In this document: positions 52,901-58,900 of the stretch, piece after piece | Position numbering within the stretch: position 1 is the stretch's first letter | Layout: each line of letters begins with the position of its first letter | NCBI RefSeq assembly: GCF_027853915.1 | Contig: NZ_JAQGLA010000035.1 | Span: 1 to 64,000 of the forward strand | Origin: Saccharopolyspora oryzae | GTDB lineage: Bacteria; Actinomycetota; Actinomycetes; Mycobacteriales; Pseudonocardiaceae | Length of the DNA stretch: 64,000 nt | Direction of reading: 5' to 3' | The notes under the pieces: generated by a model | What the model was told of the DNA's origin: nothing | What the model saw: the letters and a program-made list of their open reading frames with translations, nothing else | Databases searched by the model: none | Program-made: the position numbers and the translations under genes

Positions 52901-55900
52901 GCGAGCGGTACGGCGACAACAGCAGCACGAAGCTGGAGGTCGGGGAGCGCGTTTCGAAGGTCGAGCTGAACCGCTACCACGCGGACGCGGTGCACGTCGT
53001 CGAGGTGTCCACCAAGCTGCGCGGCGGCGGGTGGACCGCCCCGCACCGTTCGGCCTGGCTCTACCCGAAGAGCGTGGTGTTCGACGTCGGTGTCGCGGAC
53101 GCGGCGAAGTTCGACCCGAACGTGCGCAAGTCCGCAGCGCTCGCCGACCTGGCCGCGGAGCTCGAGGCGTTGTCGGGAATCCAGCTCGACGAGGATCCGA
53201 CGCCCCAGCAGCAGGAAGCCGATTTCCAGGCGGAAGTCGACCTGCTGTCGCAGATCGATCTGGCGGAGCAGCCGCCGGAGGCGGATCACCTCCCCCCGTT
53301 CGAAGTGGACGCTCCCGGGAAGATCGACACCGCTTACGCGCCGCCGGAGCGGCCCGCGAGCCACATCGCCCACGAGGAGGCGATCAAGGAGGCCTACGCC
53401 CACCTGACGGACGTTCAGGCCGCGAACCTGGACGGCCGGACGCCGGTCTACGTGCCCGGCTACGGGGACTGCCTGTTCAACGCGGTCAAGATCGCCAGCC
53501 CCGCGCTGTCCGACCTGCCGGTGGCGGACATGCGCAACCAGGTCGCGAACCACCTCCTCGACAACTCCGCCGTCTACCAGGACTTCTTCCACGACATCGG
53601 GGTTGCCGACGCTGCCGCTCTGATCAGGCAGATGGGGTACTACGGCGACGAGGCGGGCAACGTCATCCCGAGCCTGATCGCGGACGCCTACGGCCTCGAC
53701 CTCCGAGTGCTCGACCTCGACAGCGGCGAGTACTTCCAGGTCGGTGGGCTCGCCCCCACCGCGATCAGCCCGGGGCCGGTCGTCCTCGGGCGCACCGGCG
53801 AGGAGAACCTCGCGCACTACTACGCGACGCTGCCCAGCCCGGGCACGACGATCGAGAGCGTCGGCGACCGGGCCGCCGCGCCGACCCCGCTCGGCATCTC
53901 GGACAAGGTCATCTCACCGTCGGCGAAGCTGCTCGCGGTCGGCGGCAGGGAAGTCGGCACCGCGAAGGAGCAGCTGGTCGCGTCGGTCGTCGACGCGATC
54001 GAGAACAACCCGCTCAACGCGCCGGACGCCGGTCGGTCGACGTGGACCCGGGCCGACCTCACCGCGCTGACCGAGCACCTGAACGGACTCACCGAGGTCG
54101 ACCTGGTGCACAAGCTCAACGCCGGGCACCTGGTTCCGCTCGGCCCGAAGCGCCACGCTTGGCTGCACCTGACGCCGACGGCGGTGGCGCACGCGCAGCG
54201 CGGTCCGGGGCCGCGGCAGGAAGTCCGGTTCGAGACCGGGCCGAGCTCCGGCAGCAGCGCGCAGCACTCGCACAAGCAGAAGCTCAACCTCACCGCCGGT
54301 GTCCTCATGGAGCTCTCCGGCAGCCCGTTCTACGTGTGGCCCACCATCTCCACCAGCAAGGAGGGCGCGGTCAAGTACGGGCAGTCCACCGCGGAGAGCC
54401 TGCTCCACGAGCGCAAGCTCGGCCAGCAGCTCGCGGCCTTCGACTTCGACTTCGAGATGCGCGCGACGCTGGTGGACGACGGCGTCGAGCACGCCGAGAT
54501 GGTCTCCCCGCTGTCCGAGACGATGCAGTTCGGCTACCCGGAGGAAGCGCTCGGCACCCCCGTCCAGGACGCCGCGCACCACGCGCTGCGGGGCGACCGC
54601 AAACCCCCGGCGGTGCCGACCGCGGTGCACAACCTGATCAGCAAGGTCGCCGGCTACGGAGATCTCAGCGGCCTGCGGGAAACCGTGCTGCAGAAGCTGG
54701 TCCAGCTGGTTCCGGACGCGACCAAGCTGCACCGGGACTTCGGGGCCAACTTCTCCGAGGACGGCCTGCTGGACAACTTCACCCCCGCGCTCACCTCGCC
54801 GGTGAAGATCGCGCGGCAGGTGGCGGAACTGCGCGACAAGTCCGGTCCGGTGACGAGCTGGTTGCCGGACTCGGTGGACGGCATCGGAAAGGCGGTGCGG
54901 AACTACTTCTCCTCGGACACCGCGAAGTACAGCGCCGAGGTGACCATGCGGCCGAAGCTGCGCGGTTTCCAGGCGGTCGGCACGTCCACCATGCAGTCCG
55001 GCACCAACCGGCGCCGCGACGAGCAGCTGGTGTTCCAGAGCAGCACGACTTCCGCGCTGGAACTGGGCCTGGAGGTGCGCGGGCTCAAGGCGGTCGGCCA
55101 GGTGGGCGAGGCCGGGAAACTACCGGTGCAGGTCGGGGGCAGCGGCGTGCTGAAGGGCGGTGCGAGCCACACCGCGACGGTCCACGGCAAGACCAAGCAG
55201 CGCATCAAGCAGAAGTCCTTCTACGAGTCCGGCAGCACCCTGTACCGGATCGACCTCGGCTTCGACTACGAGCTGTCGGTCACCGCGGGCGGGAAGAAGA
55301 CCGGCGAAACCCCTTCCGGCACCGGGGAAACCGCGGCTTACGTGTGGGTCCGGGACACCGACGCCGCCGAGTTCGAGGCGGTCCTGCAAGCCGCGCTGGA
55401 CGGTGTGCCGCGCCCGACGCCGCTGCCGCGGGCCGACAGCACCCTGACCGCCCAGCAGAAGGATGCCTACGCCGAGGTCGCCAAGAACACCAGGCTCTCC
55501 GACCTGAGCAAGCTGACCGGGTCGGAGCAGGTCGCGGCCCGCGTCCGGGACATCGCCCGCGGTGCGATCACGCGCGACGACTCGCTGACGTCGGATCAGC
55601 GCGACAAGCTGCTGGTGGAACTGGACGACCAGCTCGCCAAGCTGTCCCCGGCGAAGCTGATCCGCGAGTTCGCGCACATCGGCACCACGGCGATCGCCAC
55701 CAAGGTCGTGGTGCGGGGCGACGAGTACGCGGTGCACAGCTCGAAGGACGCCGCCGGCGCGTTGGTGGACTTCGCCGCCCACCTGGACGCCCAGCTGGAA
55801 GTCCGGGGCGAGGAACCCGTCACCCCCGCGGAGAAGGAGCAGATCCTCGCCGAGCTCGAAGCGAACCAGGCGATCCGCGCCGAGAACGCGCTGCGCAAGC

Positions 55901-58900
55901 CCTTCACCATCGACACCGCGATCCACGTCCAGGGCAAGAACTACCAGGTGCGCAGCACGAAGTCCGCCTCGGCCGCGGCTGCCGAGTTCGCCCACGAGCT
56001 GGGCAAGAAGGGCATCGAGCTCGACGCGAAGCAGGTCGACGCGGTTCGCGAGATGTTGAAGGCGGACAAGGAGAACCGCCGCAGCGGCGGCAGCAAGCAC
56101 GCTTACACCGTCCAACTCGAGCTGGGCGACTACGAGATCGACGTGGCGGTCACCGGAACCCCCAAGGAGGTGCTGACCGCCCAGGCGGTGCAGAACGCCA
56201 AGATCTCCGGCAACCGCGGTCTGGAGACCACCGTCGGCAGCTCGACCGCGAACAGCGTCTCCGGCAGCTTCGCCGGCCGGTTCCGGTCGCGGATCAAGAA
56301 CTTCGCGGCAGGGCCCGGCAGCGGCCTGTACGCGAACTTCAACGCGGGTTTCGACGTCACGTCCTCGCGCAGCACCTCCTCCGGCTCGGCCACCACCGCC
56401 GGAGACGAGACCGACGTGACCTACCAGGGGGCCGCGCTCGAGATCAAGCAGGCGTTCGACCTCGACTTCGCGGTCAACGTGACGCACCGGGGGGAGGTGC
56501 GCAGCACCACCGGGGGAACGGTGCGCAGCGCGGCCGAGTACGTGGTCCCGGAGTTCCTGGCCGAGCACGCGAACGACTTCCGGACCGGCACCGTGCAGGT
56601 CCTCGAGGGCGGATCCGCCGACCTCGACCTCGGCCAGCCGGTGCCGAAGGGCCTGGGGCACGTGCTGACCTCGCCCGGCGATGCGCTCTTCGAGCTGCTG
56701 CAGGGCGAATCCGGGAACCTGCAGCAGTCCGCCTCCCTCGCGGTGAAGGCGTCGTGGGAAGCGAACCGGCTGAAGCTGCCCGGCACCAGCGAACCGAAGT
56801 TCCGCGCCGGACTGGATCCCAACATCGTCGGCAGCGCGCTGTCCCAGAGCCACCAGGGGCCGCAGATCACCGCCCAGGGGATCCGCGGCGGGCAGGTGTT
56901 CGACCGCGCGGTGCGGGAAACGGCGAAGCTCGAGTACTACAACCCGGCGAAGCTGGGCACCATCGATCCCGGTTCGCTGACGGTCAGCGAGATCGCGAAG
57001 CTGGGGCGCAGCCTGCAGTCCGGCACCGGTTCGGGCCTGTCCGGCGGCGGGACCCTGCAACTGGGCGCGGCCGGGCTGGACGGGTTCTTGTCGCTGTCCG
57101 CCTCGCGGGGCACCGGGCAGGGCGAGTCCGCTTCCGGTTCGCACAAGATCACCCGCGAGTCCGGGAAGCAGGTCAAGTACGCGCTGGTCCAGGTCGACGC
57201 CCTGCTGACCCAGCAGGTGGACAGCTACCAGAACTTCCGCGGTCACCCGACGCACTGGAAGTTCCTGAACCCGTACCCGGTCGGCGGCGCCCAGAAGCAG
57301 CAGAGCTACCTGATGCGGGACTCGACCGTCCTGCTGATGCCCGAGGCGGACGCCGACGCGCTGGTGAACCAGCACCAGGCGGCGTCCACCGGCTCGGCGG
57401 AGCTGCCCGCCCCCACCGACCTCGGGAAGTCGCTGGACGCCAGCGTCGGCCTGGAGAAGCTGACCAGCGACGTCCCGCTGTCCGAACGGGCTGCGGCGAT
57501 CTACAAGGCGCACGTGCCCGACCTGGTGCCGACGTCGAACCGCGAGGGCGCGCCGCACCTGCCGCTCTACGACGCGATCCGCCGCCTGCAGCTCCTCGAC
57601 CAGAAGGCGGTGCAGCGGGAGGTACTCAACGGCGGGGTGACGATCTACGAGGAGCACCCGACCTGGGAGGGCAACTACTACACCGCGCTGCACGTCGAGG
57701 CCGAGCCGCTGCCGGTGTCCGAAGGCGGCGGCAAGGCGACGGTGACGCAGCTGCCCAGCGGTGGCCGCTCCTTCGCCGAGCACCAGGCGGTCTTCGGCGA
57801 TGACCAGCAGTACTCGCTGAGCACGTCCACGGCGTTCCAGGTGGCGTTCAACATCATGCCGCCCACCGGTGACCCGAGCGTGCTGGCCGGGCCGGGCCCG
57901 GCGATCGGTGTCAGCACGGGCTCGGGCACCGAGCTGTCCACCGGGACGTCCACCCAGCACGGCGACCGGACCGAGCACACCAGCCCCGACGTCCGGATGG
58001 ACGTCCCGGTGCGGTTGCGCTTCAAGCTCGCGGTCTACCGCGCCGACTCGTACCTGGTGCAAACCCTGACCAACGGTTGGGGCTTCTCGAAGAGCTTCCG
58101 CGACGTCGGCGCGCGCCACGTCGACCTGGGCGACAACGCGACGATGAACGCCGAGGCCAAGCTGCTGCTGCCCGCGGAGCTGCAGGACGTCCGAACCACC
58201 GCGGGGCCGCTCGAGATCGGCGAGCGGATGACCGGGCAGGACGTCACCGAAGGTGCCAGGAACGCCGACTCGCTGCTGGTGACCAAGCAGTTCCGCGATG
58301 GCCTGGTGCCCTTCGTGGCCGACGTGGTCAGCCGCGCGGCCAACACCGACCACAGCGTGCACAAGCCCGCCCAGCGCCTGGTCGGCCCGGCCAACCCGCA
58401 CCGCGGCGAGCTGGAGAACCTGCTGTCCGACCAGCTGCTGCGTCCGAACGCGAAGTTGCTCATGCAGGACGACGGCGGTTACGGGCACCGGATGAAGCTC
58501 GCGGAGAAGACCTTCGCCGGCGACTACCGGGTCGACCTGAAGTACCGGGTGTTCAACCCGGAGCTGATCGGGCAGCACAACCCGAGCCGCAACGAGCGGA
58601 TGCGCGGCCAGTCCACCTCGGAGGCCGTGACCACCGCGAAGAACCCGGCGGCGGCGTCGGCCACGGCCGGTTTCACGAACCTGGACGACATCGGCTGGGT
58701 GGCCCCGGACGCCACGTCCGGCAGCAAGCACCGGAACACCAGCGACGCCAACGACGGCATCGACCAGCAGAGCCGAACCCGCTACGACGGCCAGCCCCGC
58801 TACCTGTTCGAGCTCGACGTGGAGTACACGGCCACGGCCTCGGCGACCTCCCGCCGCGGCAACACCACGGTGCACCAGAACACGGCGATCCGCCGAGGCG

